Shown here: in pieces, positions 19,313-28,805 of the stretch | Numbering within the stretch: position 1 is the first letter of the stretch | How the letters are laid out: every line of letters begins with the position of its first letter | Assembly: GCA_900112785.1 (NCBI GenBank) | Contig: FONB01000003.1 | Coordinates: 310,001 to 374,000 of the forward strand | DNA from: Phytobacter palmae | Lineage (GTDB): Bacteria; Pseudomonadota; Gammaproteobacteria; Enterobacterales; Enterobacteriaceae | Reading direction: 5' to 3' | Length of the DNA: 64,000 nucleotides | Notes under the pieces: model-generated | Database searches by the model: none | What the model saw: the letters and a program-made list of their open reading frames with translations, nothing else | Told to the model about the DNA's origin: nothing | Program-made: the position numbers and the translations under genes

Positions 19313-20032
19313 ATGATGCGCAAGACGCTACTGGCGGTAGTACTGACGGCAACGGCTTTTGCCGCGAATGCGGATTACAAATGTAGCGTGAACCCGCGTG
19401 ATGATGTGATTCTGAGCCCGCAAACCGTCCAGGTGAAAGGCGAGAACGGTAATCTGATCTTAACGCCGGAAGGTAATGTGACCTTCAACGGTAAACAATA
19501 TTCGTTAAGTGCCGCACAGCGCGAGCAGGCGAAGGACTACCAGGCTGAATTGCGCAGCGCGTTACCATGGATTGACGAAGGCGCTCGTACACGGGTCGAG
19601 AAAAGTCGCGTGGCGCTGGATCGAATCATCGTCAAGGAAGTGGGCGAGAGCAGCAACATGCGTGGTCGTCTGACAAAGCTGGATGCCCAGCTTAAAGAGC
19701 AGATGAACAAAATTATTGAGCATCGCAGTGACGGTCTGGCGTTCCACTATAAAGCAGTTGATGACGTGCAGGCTAACGGCCAACAACTGGTGAACCAGGC
19801 GATGGGCGGTATTCTGCAGGACAGTATTAACGAGATGGGCGCCAAAGCGGTGCTGAAAGGCGGCGGCAACCCATTGCAGGGTGTGCTCGGTAGCCTCGGC
19901 GGTTTACAGACTGCCATCCAGAATGAGTGGAAAAACCAGGAAGCGGATTTCCAGCAGTTCGGTAAAGATGTCTGTAGCCGGGTGGTGTCGCTGGAAGCTA
20001 ACCGCAAAGCGCTGGTAAGCGGGCTTAAGTAA
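19313..20032 (+). CDS. yggN: YggN, DUF2884 periplasmic protein
   Basis: The 239-residue product has a signal peptide (MMRKTLLAVVLTATAFAANA) and then a conserved YggN body of unknown function: YKCSVNPRDDVILSPQTVQV, a long helical middle and a C-terminal cysteine. I chose ATG 19313 because CAGGAG lies 7 bases upstream; an ATG one codon later is an alternative. It is 51 bases after yggL. Confidence 0.9.
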   Translation: MMRKTLLAVVLTATAFAANADYKCSVNPRDDVILSPQTVQVKGENGNLILTPEGNVTFNGKQYSLSAAQREQAKDYQAELRSALPWIDEGARTRVEKSRVALDRIIVKEVGESSNMRGRLTKLDAQLKEQMNKIIEHRSDGLAFHYKAVDDVQANGQQLVNQAMGGILQDSINEMGAKAVLKGGGNPLQGVLGSLGGLQTAIQNEWKNQEADFQQFGKDVCSRVVSLEANRKALVSGLK

Positions 20033-20063
20033 GGCTCTGTTCTGTCTGTTTCCCTCATGCTGC

Positions 20064-20085
20064 CCCCTCCCAAAAGGGCGAGGGG
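20064..20085. repeat. GC-rich hairpin CCCCTC/GAGGGG after yggN
   Basis: CCCCTC (20064-20069) pairs with GAGGGG (20080-20085). It lies between the convergent yggN and hemW genes and resembles palindromes near 3374, 30560 and 56199. It may terminate either gene. Confidence 0.45.
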
Positions 20086-20167
20086 ACTTATCGCACGGCG
20101 TGAGAGGCGCAGGTTTGTCGGCGAGGTGTAAGTGCGTTCAGTATGACAATGCCGGACTGGATACAGC

Positions 20168-21307
20168 TCACTCTTCGGCGAGGAACAGCTCCAGCAGGGA
20201 GTTGAGGAACAGCTTACCGTGCCCGGTGATTTGCCAGTACTGCTCGCTTTCGGTGATGTAGCCCTGTGCTAACGCCTCGTCGATTTGCGGGCGAATCACG
20301 CTTTCATCCAGCCCGGTGAAGAGCGTGAACTCCGTACGTGGCGCCGCTTCAAGCAAACGAAAGCGGTTCATAAAGAACTCGAACGGCTTATCTGCGGCTT
20401 CCACATCATGCTGGCGTTCCAGATAACGTCCCTGCATATACCCACGCGGGTGGCGCGTTTTTGCGGTGCGTAGAATGCGCCCGTCGGGGAACGTCACTTT
20501 GCCATGCGCACCACAGCCGATACCCAGGTAATCACCAAAGCGCCAGTAATTGAGGTTGTGCTGACACTGGTAGCCCGGTTTCGCGTAGGCCGAGGTTTCG
20601 TATTGCTGATAACCTGCGGCGGTCAGTAACTGATGACCACGCTCAAAAATATCCCATAGCGCATCGTCATCCGGCAGCACCGGCGGACGCGAGCCGAACA
20701 GGGTGTTCGGTTCGATGGTCAACTGATACCAGGAGAGATGCGGCGGGTTCAGTTCAATGGCCTGGCGCAAATCATCCAGCGCCTCTTCCAGCGTCTGATC
20801 GGGCAGGCCGTGCATCAAATCGAGGTTAAAACTGCGCAACCCTAGGCTGTTTGCCAGTCGCGCGGCGCGTTTGGCCTCTTCCGGGCCGTGGATACGCCCC
20901 AGTCGCTGCAATTTCGGCTCGCTAAAGCTCTGGACGCCAATCGAAATACGGTTCACCCCGGCACGTTGATAATCAACAAAGCGGTCCGCCTCAACCGTTC
21001 CGGGGTTGGCTTCCATTGTGATTTCCGCATCCGCCGCCAGATTCAGGCGCGCACGCACGCCGTCCAGCAACGTCTGCATCGCCGGGCCGGAGAGCAGGCT
21101 CGGCGTACCGCCACCAATAAAGATGGTCTTTACTTCACGCCCCTGCGCATAAGGCACATCAGCCTCAAGATCGGCGAGCAGGTGCTGCACATAATCATCG
21201 TGAGGCACTTCGCCTTTCAATGCGTGGGAATTGAAATCGCAGTACGGGCATTTCTGCACACACCAGGGAATGTGAATATAAAGGCTCAGGGGTGGCAAAT
21301 TAGCCAT
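20168..21307 (-). CDS. hemW: Heme chaperone HemW, radical SAM-like
   Basis: HemW is a heme-binding chaperone related to coproporphyrinogen dehydrogenase HemN. The 379-residue protein has the radical SAM cluster motif [13 protein letters not shown] near residues 15-25, the glycine motif [10 protein letters not shown], and the C-terminal HemN_C-like domain. Its start overlaps the end of rdgB by 8 bases. It ends the yggS-yggT-yggU-rdgB-hemW operon. Confidence 0.94.
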   Translation of the reverse strand: MANLPPLSLYIHIPWCVQKCPYCDFNSHALKGEVPHDDYVQHLLADLEADVPYAQGREVKTIFIGGGTPSLLSGPAMQTLLDGVRARLNLAADAEITMEANPGTVEADRFVDYQRAGVNRISIGVQSFSEPKLQRLGRIHGPEEAKRAARLANSLGLRSFNLDLMHGLPDQTLEEALDDLRQAIELNPPHLSWYQLTIEPNTLFGSRPPVLPDDDALWDIFERGHQLLTAAGYQQYETSAYAKPGYQCQHNLNYWRFGDYLGIGCGAHGKVTFPDGRILRTAKTRHPRGYMQGRYLERQHDVEAADKPFEFFMNRFRLLEAAPRTEFTLFTGLDESVIRPQIDEALAQGYITESEQYWQITGHGKLFLNSLLELFLAEE

Positions 21308-21893
21308 TACGTAATGCTTCCAGTAACTGTTTCAACGCCTGTCCACGGTGGGAGATGGCGCTTTTTTCTTCGCGGGTCAGTTCGGCGGCGGTTTTACCTT
21401 CCGTCGGGACGAAGAAAATCGGATCGTAACCAAACCCGCCCTGACCGGCAGGCGCACGGGTAATCACACCAGGCCAGCTACCGTGGCACACCAGCGGCGT
21501 CGGGTCTTCGGCGTGGCGCAGATAGACCAGCACGCAGTGGAACTGAGCCTGACGCTTGTCGTCCGGGACATCCTGCAAGGTAGTCAGTAGTTTTTGCAGA
21601 TTGGCTTCGTCAGTGGCATCCGCACCAGAGTAACGCGCGGAGTAGATCCCCGGTGCGCCACCCAGTGCATCGACGGCCAGACCGGAGTCGTCAGCGATCG
21701 CGGGCAGACCGGTCACCTGAGCAGCATGGCGCGCTTTCAGAATGGCGTTTTCAATAAAGGTCAGGCCGGTCTCCTCGGCAGACTCCACGCCCAGCTCGGT
21801 TTGCGCCACGATATCCAGACCGAAATCACTCAGTAGCGAGGCAAGCTCGCGCACTTTGCCGGCATTACCGGTTGCGAGAACAACTTTTTGCAT
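21300..21893 (-). CDS. rdgB: dITP/XTP pyrophosphatase RdgB
   Basis: RdgB hydrolyses non-canonical purine nucleotides (dITP, XTP) to keep them out of DNA. The 197-residue Ham1-family protein carries [14 protein letters not shown] at the N-terminus, the catalytic segment [27 protein letters not shown] and [10 protein letters not shown] at the end. It lies 8 bases after yggU. Confidence 0.96.
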   Translation of the reverse strand: MQKVVLATGNAGKVRELASLLSDFGLDIVAQTELGVESAEETGLTFIENAILKARHAAQVTGLPAIADDSGLAVDALGGAPGIYSARYSGADATDEANLQKLLTTLQDVPDDKRQAQFHCVLVYLRHAEDPTPLVCHGSWPGVITRAPAGQGGFGYDPIFFVPTEGKTAAELTREEKSAISHRGQALKQLLEALRNG

Positions 21894-21901
21894 AATAGAT
21901 C

Positions 21902-22192
21902 CTAATTCATCAGGGCCGTGATGGCCGAAGGTATCTGTTGCGGATGGGTAATTTTGATTTGTTTATGGCGGCCCAGTTCGCCTTTTTCAATCAGCACCTG
22001 ATTTTTGGCCACCCGAAACTGTTTGGCGAGAAATTTCACCAGATGGGCATTGGCCTGCCCATCAACCGGTGGGGCGGTAATGGCGACTTTTAGCTCATCG
22101 CCATGCAACCCAATAATGCTGTCCCGGCTGGCCTTTGGCTGAATATACAGCCGCAACACCAGCCCGTCGTCACAGGAGGTGACAGCACTCAT
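21902..22192 (-). CDS. yggU: YggU, DUF167 family protein
   Basis: The 96-residue protein has the family motif [15 protein letters not shown] and [22 protein letters not shown]. The function is unknown. The ATG at 22192 overlaps the yggT stop by 4 bases, so it is translated with the yggS-hemW operon. Confidence 0.93.
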   Translation of the reverse strand: MSAVTSCDDGLVLRLYIQPKASRDSIIGLHGDELKVAITAPPVDGQANAHLVKFLAKQFRVAKNQVLIEKGELGRHKQIKITHPQQIPSAITALMN

Positions 22193-22752
22193 GCCCAGTT
22201 CCAGATATAGGCTAACGGTACGACGGTGTTAGCCAGAAACTCCATCACGCCCATATTGATGACATACATCAGCAGCACCAGAATCATCGGCGAGAAATCA
22301 AGACCGCCCATTGACGGCAGCAGGCGACGAATCGGGCGCAACAAGGGTTCGGTAAGCTGCAGCAGTACATATTCCACCGGGCTACGGCCCTGGCTGACCC
22401 AGCTCATGATTGCCATTAACAGCAGCACCCAAAAGATCAGCGAGCCAAGGGTTTTGATAACAATCAGCACCGCCGCCAGCACGATGAGCACGCCGTCCAT
22501 GGATACATACGGGTTCAGGAAGGCTTTCACCACACACAGTAGTAGCGCAATAAGCAATGATGCGCTGTCAATTGGCCCCATCGCCGGAATGATGCGACGC
22601 AGCGGGCCAACAATCGGCTGGGTGATTTTCACGATAAACTGGGAAAACGGGTTATAAAAATCACAGCGCGCCCACTGCATCCAGATACGCAGCAACAGCA
22701 CCATCGTGTAAGCCTGGATAATCAGTGACAGGAGAGTGGACAACGTATTCAT
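22189..22752 (-). CDS. yggT: YggT family inner-membrane protein
   Basis: The 187-residue integral membrane protein contains two YGGT repeats, each with the signature [23 protein letters not shown] or the related [21 protein letters not shown]. YggT proteins have been linked to osmotic or K+ homeostasis and, in other bacteria, to division or photosystem membranes. It lies 18 bases after yggS. Confidence 0.93.
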   Translation of the reverse strand: MNTLSTLLSLIIQAYTMVLLLRIWMQWARCDFYNPFSQFIVKITQPIVGPLRRIIPAMGPIDSASLLIALLLCVVKAFLNPYVSMDGVLIVLAAVLIVIKTLGSLIFWVLLLMAIMSWVSQGRSPVEYVLLQLTEPLLRPIRRLLPSMGGLDFSPMILVLLMYVINMGVMEFLANTVVPLAYIWNWA

Positions 22753-22770
22753 GGCGTTCCTCAGTTTTCC

Positions 22771-23475
22771 TTAGTTTTTTGTGTAATCGCGCGCGCCAAA
22801 AATGGCGGTTCCGATGCGCACCATGGTGCTACCTGCCGCAATCGCGGCCTGCATATCGTCAGACATTCCCAGCGAAAGGGTATCCACGCCCGGATAACGT
22901 ACCTTAAGCGCGTCAAATGCGACAGCCATTTGGCGGGCCACGGCAAACTGCCGTTCATAATCAGCCTCGGGAGCGGGGATCGCCATCAGTCCACGCAGGC
23001 AAAGACCGGGTAATTCCACCACCTGCGCCGCCAGCGCGTCCAGTTCCGCAAGGGCGATGCCGGACTTGCTCTGCTCGTCACTGATATTAACCTGAATCAG
23101 CACGTTCAGCGGCGGCAGAGACTCCGGTCGCTGCTCGCTCAGGCGGCTGGCGATTTTGAGGCGGTCCACGGTGTGGCACCAGTCAAAATGCTCAGCCACG
23201 AGACGGCTTTTGTTGGACTGTAATGGGCCGATAAAGTGCCACTGGATATCCGCGATGCCCGAATCTTTAAAATGGCGAATCTTATCCACACCTTCCTGCA
23301 CGTAGTTTTCACCAAAACCACGCTGACCCGCCGCGTAAGCTTCTTCGATGGCGCTCGCAGGTTTTGTTTTGCTCACTGCAAGCAGTGTGACTTCTTCTGG
23401 AGCACGGCCGCAGGATGTTGCAGCGGCTGAGATTTTGTCCCTGACCTGTGCCAGGTTATGCGCAATATCGTTCAT
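22771..23475 (-). CDS. yggS: PLP homeostasis protein YggS (PLPBP/COG0325)
   Basis: The 234-residue TIM-barrel protein binds PLP without known catalysis and balances vitamin B6 and amino-acid pools. The PLP lysine is in LLAVSKTKPAS. The phosphate-binding end LSLGMSDDMQAAIAAGSTMVRIGTAIFG is conserved. It is first in the operon and begins 16 bases from the divergent yggR. Confidence 0.95.
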   Translation of the reverse strand: MNDIAHNLAQVRDKISAAATSCGRAPEEVTLLAVSKTKPASAIEEAYAAGQRGFGENYVQEGVDKIRHFKDSGIADIQWHFIGPLQSNKSRLVAEHFDWCHTVDRLKIASRLSEQRPESLPPLNVLIQVNISDEQSKSGIALAELDALAAQVVELPGLCLRGLMAIPAPEADYERQFAVARQMAVAFDALKVRYPGVDTLSLGMSDDMQAAIAAGSTMVRIGTAIFGARDYTKN

Positions 23476-23491
23476 GTTCCCGGGTGGCTTT

Positions 23492-24472
23492 ATGAATATG
23501 GAAAAAATAGTGGAGCTTAGTGTAAAGCATAATGTCTCGGATCTACACCTGTGCGATTGCCGTCCACCGCGCTGGCGAAGGCAAGGACGGCTGGAAGCCG
23601 CACCGTTCGCCGCTGTGGATATTCACGCACTGCTTGCTGAAAGTTTAAACACGAAGCAGCAACAGCAGTGGCAGGCGTGTGGACAGATTGATTTTGCCCT
23701 CACTATCCGGGGGCTTCAACGCCTTCGCGCCAGCGCGTTTTTACACCACGACGGGGTGTCGCTTGCTCTGCGTCTGTTGCCTGACACCTGTCCGACGCTG
23801 GACATGCTGGACGTGCCCGCCGCCATCCCGGAATTACTCAAGCGCGACAACGGTATTATCCTGGTTACCGGGGCGACGGGGAGCGGGAAATCCACGACGC
23901 TTGCGGCGATGGTGGATAATCTTAATCACTTTCTCGACGGGCATATCCTGACCCTGGAAGATCCGGTGGAGTTTATCCATACGAGCAAACGTTGCCTGAT
24001 CCAACAGCGGGAGATCGGCCCACACTGTCCCTCATTTGCGGCGGGATTACGCGCGGCATTACGCGAAGACCCGGATGTCATTTTGCTGGGCGAACTGCGC
24101 GACAGCGAAACTATCCGCCTGGCGTTGACCGCCGCCGAAACCGGGCATCTGGTACTGGCAACATTGCATACACGCGGCGCGCCGCAGGCTATTGAACGGC
24201 TGGTGGACAGTTTTCCCGCTCAGGAGAAAGACCCGGTGCGCAGCCAGCTTGCCGGAAGCCTGCAGGCCGTCTTGTCACAGCGGCTGGAGGAAGACAGGCA
24301 GGGCGGGCGTGTGGCGCTGTTTGAACTGCTTATCAATACACCTGCGGTAGCCAATCTTATCCGTGAAGGGAAAACCCACCAGTTGCCCGGCGTGTTACAG
24401 ACCGGGCAGCAGGCGGGAATGCAGACCTTCGACCAAAGCCGCCGCCAGCGGCAGGCGCAGGGGCGACTTTAG
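23492..24472 (+). CDS. yggR: PilT-like ATPase YggR
   Basis: The 326-residue secretion/twitching ATPase starts MNMEKIVELSVKHNVSDLHL. It has Walker A GATGSGKSTTLAAM, an Asp box with DVILLGELRDSETI and a His box HLVLATLHTRGAPQ, matching PilT, but no pilus genes are nearby. The frame stays open upstream into yggS, which I reject. Its last 4 bases overlap the 3' end of the convergent FAD oxidoreductase gene. Confidence 0.9.
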   Translation: MNMEKIVELSVKHNVSDLHLCDCRPPRWRRQGRLEAAPFAAVDIHALLAESLNTKQQQQWQACGQIDFALTIRGLQRLRASAFLHHDGVSLALRLLPDTCPTLDMLDVPAAIPELLKRDNGIILVTGATGSGKSTTLAAMVDNLNHFLDGHILTLEDPVEFIHTSKRCLIQQREIGPHCPSFAAGLRAALREDPDVILLGELRDSETIRLALTAAETGHLVLATLHTRGAPQAIERLVDSFPAQEKDPVRSQLAGSLQAVLSQRLEEDRQGGRVALFELLINTPAVANLIREGKTHQLPGVLQTGQQAGMQTFDQSRRQRQAQGRL

Positions 24473-26727
24473 CGGATGTTCAGTGCGTAAACCGCCGGTA
24501 ACGCGCCTGCGGTGGCTATGATCTCCAGGCGCACATTTTGCGCGGTGACGGGGGTGGATAACCGGTGTTCACGCACGGAGTGGTGGTTATTTGTTTCCTC
24601 GGCCAGCAGGATATCATCGGCCCAAAGGCGATAATGGATGATGCAGTGTGGCGTTACAGGCAGGAAATGGCCCATCTGCACGGTTTCCATAGCGTTATCG
24701 AAATCGTTGTCCTGTACCAGCGTCAGGCTGGTAAAGGTTTGCGGTACATCCCAGTGCCAGCGTAATACCGGTTTGATGTCATCGGCGGCGGGCACCCAGG
24801 CATTGGCCTGTTGCTCGGGGCGCAGGCGACCGTTAAGCACGTTGTCGGCGCGATAGCAGTTTAACGGCCGGTTAAAACGTAATGCAGGCATTACCTGATG
24901 TGGACGACGGCGCGGCAGCCAGAAGTCAAACTCATCGACGCCATAGTCACCGTCCACCACCTGGCGGGTATGTTTGGCGACGCGGGCATTCAGACTATTG
25001 AAAACTGTCATGATTCCGGGCAGGTGTGTATCAGTGAGGGCAATTTCTACCTGCTCATTCGCCTCAAAGGCGATAAAGACATACTCATCGCGCTCGCTTT
25101 GCCACGGAAAATGTACCGTCTGTTCCTGTTCACCCGCGACGTTTAGCGTTGTACTGGCGTACTGATAGTCGGGCGTGAAGTTACCGCTACGCGCGCTGCC
25201 CAGAAGCGACACCTCAAGTGTCTGCCGCGACGCTGAACGCAGGTTAAATATGATGTCGGGCAGCGATTCCCCGGCTTTGACAGGCAGCAGTAGCGCCATT
25301 CTTTCGCCAAGCGAATGCCAGTGACCGCAAGGGGCAAGCGCACTGAGGGAATATTCACTGCTGGCTGTGACCGAAGCACCCAGGGCCGGGTCCTGTAACC
25401 ACTGGCGGGGGATGTAGCAGCCACTGGCCTGCAACCGCTGTTGCAGCAGACCGACGTTTTCCCTCTGTGCAAGATCTGCGGGGGAGAGGTTATTCGCTTT
25501 ACACAGCGCGGCAGCACGGCCGACCACCTCACCCAGCAGGCCGCAGGTACACATCACCCGTGCGCTACCAAAGGCAACGTGGGAGGCAGAAATGAGCCGC
25601 CCGGTCAGGAAAAGGTTGTCCAGCGAGCGGCTATAAAGGCTTCGCAGCGGAATGGTATAGGTGCCTTTACTGTGAAACTGGCGACAGCCATCATGGCTAC
25701 TGTAGACCCCATCAGCCGGATGCAGATCGATAGACCAGCCGCCGTAGGCCACGGCGTCGTAGTGGTCGCGCTGTTCAATGATGTCCTGCTGGCAAAGCAA
25801 ATGATCGCCCATAAAGCGACGGCTTTCGCGCTTACCGGGAATGACGCCAACCCATTCGATGGTCATGTTGGCCGCCTCCGGGAACTCGCCGGAGTTTTTT
25901 ATGTAATCCCACACCCCCCAGACGATTTTCCACAGCTCCCATTTGATCTCTTCACTCTGGTGAACGGTATCCAGCCGTCCGCCCCACTCCAGCCACCACA
26001 GGTCGCAACCATTGAGGGTGGACGTCAGACGTTTGTAGCGGGGAATAGCGGTAATATCTTTTAACGCGAACGAAGGGGGGACGAAGTTCACCGGCCCGGT
26101 CGTCTGTTTGGTGTAGAAATAGATTGAGTGCCCAAGCTTGTGGCCGAAGTTATCGCCGGGCGCCATTTTTTCCCCCAGTTCGTCAACCTCTTCTGCGCCT
26201 TCACGGTATTCTGCGCCAGCCAGAAAGCCCAGTACGCCATCCCCCGTTGCGTCGCAAAACTGGTCGGCGGTGATGGTATAAAACGTCTCGTTAATGGCGT
26301 TAAAGGCGCTCACCTGGGTGAGGGTTTGCTGATTTTTCTCCAGCGCATAAATAGTAGTATTGAGCAGCAATGTCAGCCCCGGCTGGCTTTTGGCCATATC
26401 CAGCAGCACCAGGTCGAACATCACCGGGTTACCCTCTTTGTTGCGCCAGAGGTTTTCTTCGAGGATTTCCCCCATGATTCCGCCTTCACGCGCCCAGCGG
26501 TTATTGTTTCCCATATGCGATGTCGCACCATTGGCCCACAGGCGAACTTCGCTGGAGGCATTGCCGCCAAGTACCGGTCGGTCCTGGACCAATACGACCT
26601 GTAACCCGTCTCTGGCGGCGGCGAGCGCGGCGCAAAGACCCGCGAGGCCACCACCTGCCACCAGCAGATCGGCATGCAAGTGTTCAGAGGGAAAGGTTCT
26701 GGACGCAGTTTGCGGATAGATGTTCAT
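24469..26727 (-). CDS. FAD-dependent oxidoreductase (PF12831-type), substrate unknown
   Basis: The 752-residue protein has an N-terminal FAD Rossmann motif DLLVAGGGLAGLCAALAAARDG (about residues 20-41) and PVLGGNASSEVRLWANGATSHMG. The region FCDATGDGVLGFLAGAEYREG also fits the FAD_oxidored group. The last 300 residues look beta-rich and may be a carbohydrate-binding-like appendage; I do not recognise them. There is no export signal. It is paired with a divergent IclR-type regulator, suggesting an inducible catabolic step. It is absent at this site in E. coli, and its 3' end overlaps yggR by 4 bases. Confidence 0.8.
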   Translation of the reverse strand: MNIYPQTASRTFPSEHLHADLLVAGGGLAGLCAALAAARDGLQVVLVQDRPVLGGNASSEVRLWANGATSHMGNNNRWAREGGIMGEILEENLWRNKEGNPVMFDLVLLDMAKSQPGLTLLLNTTIYALEKNQQTLTQVSAFNAINETFYTITADQFCDATGDGVLGFLAGAEYREGAEEVDELGEKMAPGDNFGHKLGHSIYFYTKQTTGPVNFVPPSFALKDITAIPRYKRLTSTLNGCDLWWLEWGGRLDTVHQSEEIKWELWKIVWGVWDYIKNSGEFPEAANMTIEWVGVIPGKRESRRFMGDHLLCQQDIIEQRDHYDAVAYGGWSIDLHPADGVYSSHDGCRQFHSKGTYTIPLRSLYSRSLDNLFLTGRLISASHVAFGSARVMCTCGLLGEVVGRAAALCKANNLSPADLAQRENVGLLQQRLQASGCYIPRQWLQDPALGASVTASSEYSLSALAPCGHWHSLGERMALLLPVKAGESLPDIIFNLRSASRQTLEVSLLGSARSGNFTPDYQYASTTLNVAGEQEQTVHFPWQSERDEYVFIAFEANEQVEIALTDTHLPGIMTVFNSLNARVAKHTRQVVDGDYGVDEFDFWLPRRRPHQVMPALRFNRPLNCYRADNVLNGRLRPEQQANAWVPAADDIKPVLRWHWDVPQTFTSLTLVQDNDFDNAMETVQMGHFLPVTPHCIIHYRLWADDILLAEETNNHHSVREHRLSTPVTAQNVRLEIIATAGALPAVYALNIR

Positions 26728-26797
26728 ACCTTGTATCCTTCTTTACTGAACTGACGGTAAAATCGAAATTCCTGCCACCTGAGAGATAAAGCCTGTT

Positions 26798-27490
26798 ATG
26801 TCCTCACAACCGAACCAAAGTCTGATTGATGGCATTCGCTGCCTGCAGTACCTGGTCTCCAGCGGTCGCGCGATTGGCTGTCGCGAACTGGCGCGTCTGA
26901 TGGGGATCAATACCACCCGCGTAAACCGGTTGCTGATGACGATGGCATCCATTGGTCTGACGATGCAGGACGACCATCGTCGTTACCTTCCCGGCCCCGG
27001 TATTCATGCTCTTGCGGCGCAGGCGATACGCGGCTCGGCACTCTTTTCCCAGGCGCTCCCCCTGCTGGAAAGCTATGCGCCCAAAGACATCGTGGTGGCA
27101 ATGGGGGTGCTCTGGGAGGATCAGGTGATTTATATCTATCACTCTGAGCCCGGTAGCCGGATGAGCCAGGCGCTGGCCGGTTTTCATATGCTTCCCGCAT
27201 GGCAGTCGGTCATCGGCATGTCGCTTCTGGCGGCAGAAAGCGATGAAGAACTGCAAAAACGTTTTGTCGACGAACAGTGGCAGCAACTTGCGCCGCATGT
27301 TGCCCAGCAACGTGAGTCTGGACGTGTGGTCTGGCATCACGATGACGGCGAAGTATCCATGGCGAAGCCTCTTGGCGCACACTCTGCCGCGCTGGCGTTT
27401 GCCGGGATGTGGCAGGCCGACGACGCTGTCATTGATGAACGCTTAAGCGAACTTCACACCCTGGCGCGGCGGCTGACGCAAAAACCCTGA
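26798..27490 (+). CDS. IclR-family transcriptional regulator
   Basis: The 230-residue regulator has an N-terminal winged HTH (LIDGIRCLQYLVSSGRAIGCRELARLMGINTTRVNRLLMTMASIG) and a GAF-like effector domain. It is divergent from the FAD oxidoreductase, with 70 bases between starts, and most likely controls it. The effector-domain sequence is less conserved than in KdgR or IclR, so the ligand is unknown. A perfect hairpin/palindrome lies just after the stop. Confidence 0.85.
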   Translation: MSSQPNQSLIDGIRCLQYLVSSGRAIGCRELARLMGINTTRVNRLLMTMASIGLTMQDDHRRYLPGPGIHALAAQAIRGSALFSQALPLLESYAPKDIVVAMGVLWEDQVIYIYHSEPGSRMSQALAGFHMLPAWQSVIGMSLLAAESDEELQKRFVDEQWQQLAPHVAQQRESGRVVWHHDDGEVSMAKPLGAHSAALAFAGMWQADDAVIDERLSELHTLARRLTQKP

Positions 27491-27505
27491 CGCATTTTAT
27501 TGCCT

Positions 27506-27534
27506 GCCAATGTTTCTTTTATAGAAACATTGGC
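27506..27534. terminator. 12-bp perfect inverted repeat between iclR-type gene and ruvX
   Basis: GCCAATGTTTCT (27506-27517) and AGAAACATTGGC (27523-27534) flank TTTAT. It could end both convergent genes, though no clear T run follows on either strand. The GTTTC/GAAAC core also resembles some IclR-family operators. Confidence 0.5.
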
Positions 27535-27631
27535 GGAAATGCAAAAAGCGCCTCTCTGAAGTGTGAGAGCGATCGATGGATTGCGTCTTTGGGAAAGGGA
27601 AATGAAGGCTGAGCGATGCTCAGCCCGAGAA

Positions 27632-28048
27632 TTACAGATTTTGTTCGAAGTAGCTTTCGAGGATGATAACCGCAGAGGCTGAATCAACACTGCCTTTATT
27701 CAATGCGCGAAAACCGCCGCGTTCAAACAGACCCGCACGTGCTTCCACCGTACTAAGCCGCTCATCATGGAGAATTATTTTTGCGCCGAAGCGGCCATGG
27801 ATTTTATTGGCGAAGTTGCGTGCGCGTGCGGTCAGTGGTTGCTCTGTGCCATCCATATTCAGCGGCAGGCCAACGATAACGGCTTCCGGTTGCCACTCTT
27901 TTAACAATTTCTCGATAAGCTTCCAGTCCGGCGTCCCGTCCTGGGCTTTCAGGGCATTGAGCGGGCGTGCCGTACCGGTCACACGTTGTCCGATGGCGAC
28001 GCCAATACTTTTGGTACCAAAATCAAAGGCCAGCAGGGTTCCACTCAT
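27632..28048 (-). CDS. ruvX: Putative pre-16S rRNA nuclease YqgF (RuvX)
   Basis: This RNase H-fold protein of 138 residues processes the 5' end of 16S rRNA and was also proposed as a Holliday-junction resolvase. It has [16 protein letters not shown] at the N-terminus with the catalytic Asp, [23 protein letters not shown] and [12 protein letters not shown]. The start overlaps the yqgE stop by one base. Confidence 0.95.
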   Translation of the reverse strand: MSGTLLAFDFGTKSIGVAIGQRVTGTARPLNALKAQDGTPDWKLIEKLLKEWQPEAVIVGLPLNMDGTEQPLTARARNFANKIHGRFGAKIILHDERLSTVEARAGLFERGGFRALNKGSVDSASAVIILESYFEQNL

Positions 28049-28611
28049 CAGGCATGTCCCGCCACGCCCGGCATGGTCGAGATATCAATGCCGATAAGCT
28101 TCGCCGCTTCCCGCCAGCGATCGGCGATAGGCGTTTTAAACAGGATATTTTGATCCGCAGGAGCGGTAAGCCAGGCGTTATCCAGTATCTCCTGCTCAAG
28201 CTGGCCTTTTTCCCAGGAGGAATAGCCCAGCGCGACCAGCACTTCCCTGGGTTGATCGGCCGTGCCCAGGGTTTCCAGGACATCACGCGAGGTAGTGATC
28301 ACGGTGTTATCCGAGACGCGAATGCTGGAAGAGAAGCTGGCGGGTGGCGTATGCAGAATAAACCCGCGATCTTCCGCCAGCGGGCCGCCAAGCAGCACTG
28401 GTTTATCCAGACGAATGGCCGGATCGCGTGCTTCCGGGTTAATTTTCAGCTTCTCCAGAACGCTATCAACTTTCAGGTTTTCCAGGGGCTTGTTGATGAT
28501 AAGACCCATAGCGCCGTCTTCGTTGTATTCGCAAATATAAACCACAGATCGCCGAAAAAGGGGATCCTGGAGAGCAGGCATGGCAATAAGAAAGTGATGC
28601 TGTAAATTCAT
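28048..28611 (-). CDS. yqgE: YqgE, DUF179/AlgH family protein
   Basis: The 187-residue protein starts [30 protein letters not shown]. The frame extends nine codons further upstream, but the ATG at 28611 matches the E. coli start. It contains [11 protein letters not shown] and [13 protein letters not shown]. The biochemical function is unknown. It is translated with ruvX. The 28612-28805 gap to gshB holds no gene; it contains a small GCGGG/CCCGC hairpin near 28710-28725. Confidence 0.93.
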   Translation of the reverse strand: MNLQHHFLIAMPALQDPLFRRSVVYICEYNEDGAMGLIINKPLENLKVDSVLEKLKINPEARDPAIRLDKPVLLGGPLAEDRGFILHTPPASFSSSIRVSDNTVITTSRDVLETLGTADQPREVLVALGYSSWEKGQLEQEILDNAWLTAPADQNILFKTPIADRWREAAKLIGIDISTMPGVAGHA

Positions 28612-28805
28612 TGTCAGAGGTTCTGTTTCCTGGTTCAAAAAAGCAGCAGCCTGGTAGTATGAGGGGAAAGCTACACACTGTCACTAGCCAGACTTTGGAG
28701 TTTATGAGCGGGTTCCCTCCCGCCATCCCTTTACCTGACCTACTTCGCGTTGCCTGTGCGTTGGCACCGTTGCGCAACCCGAATGAGTCAGCGTTGATAT
28801 ATTTC

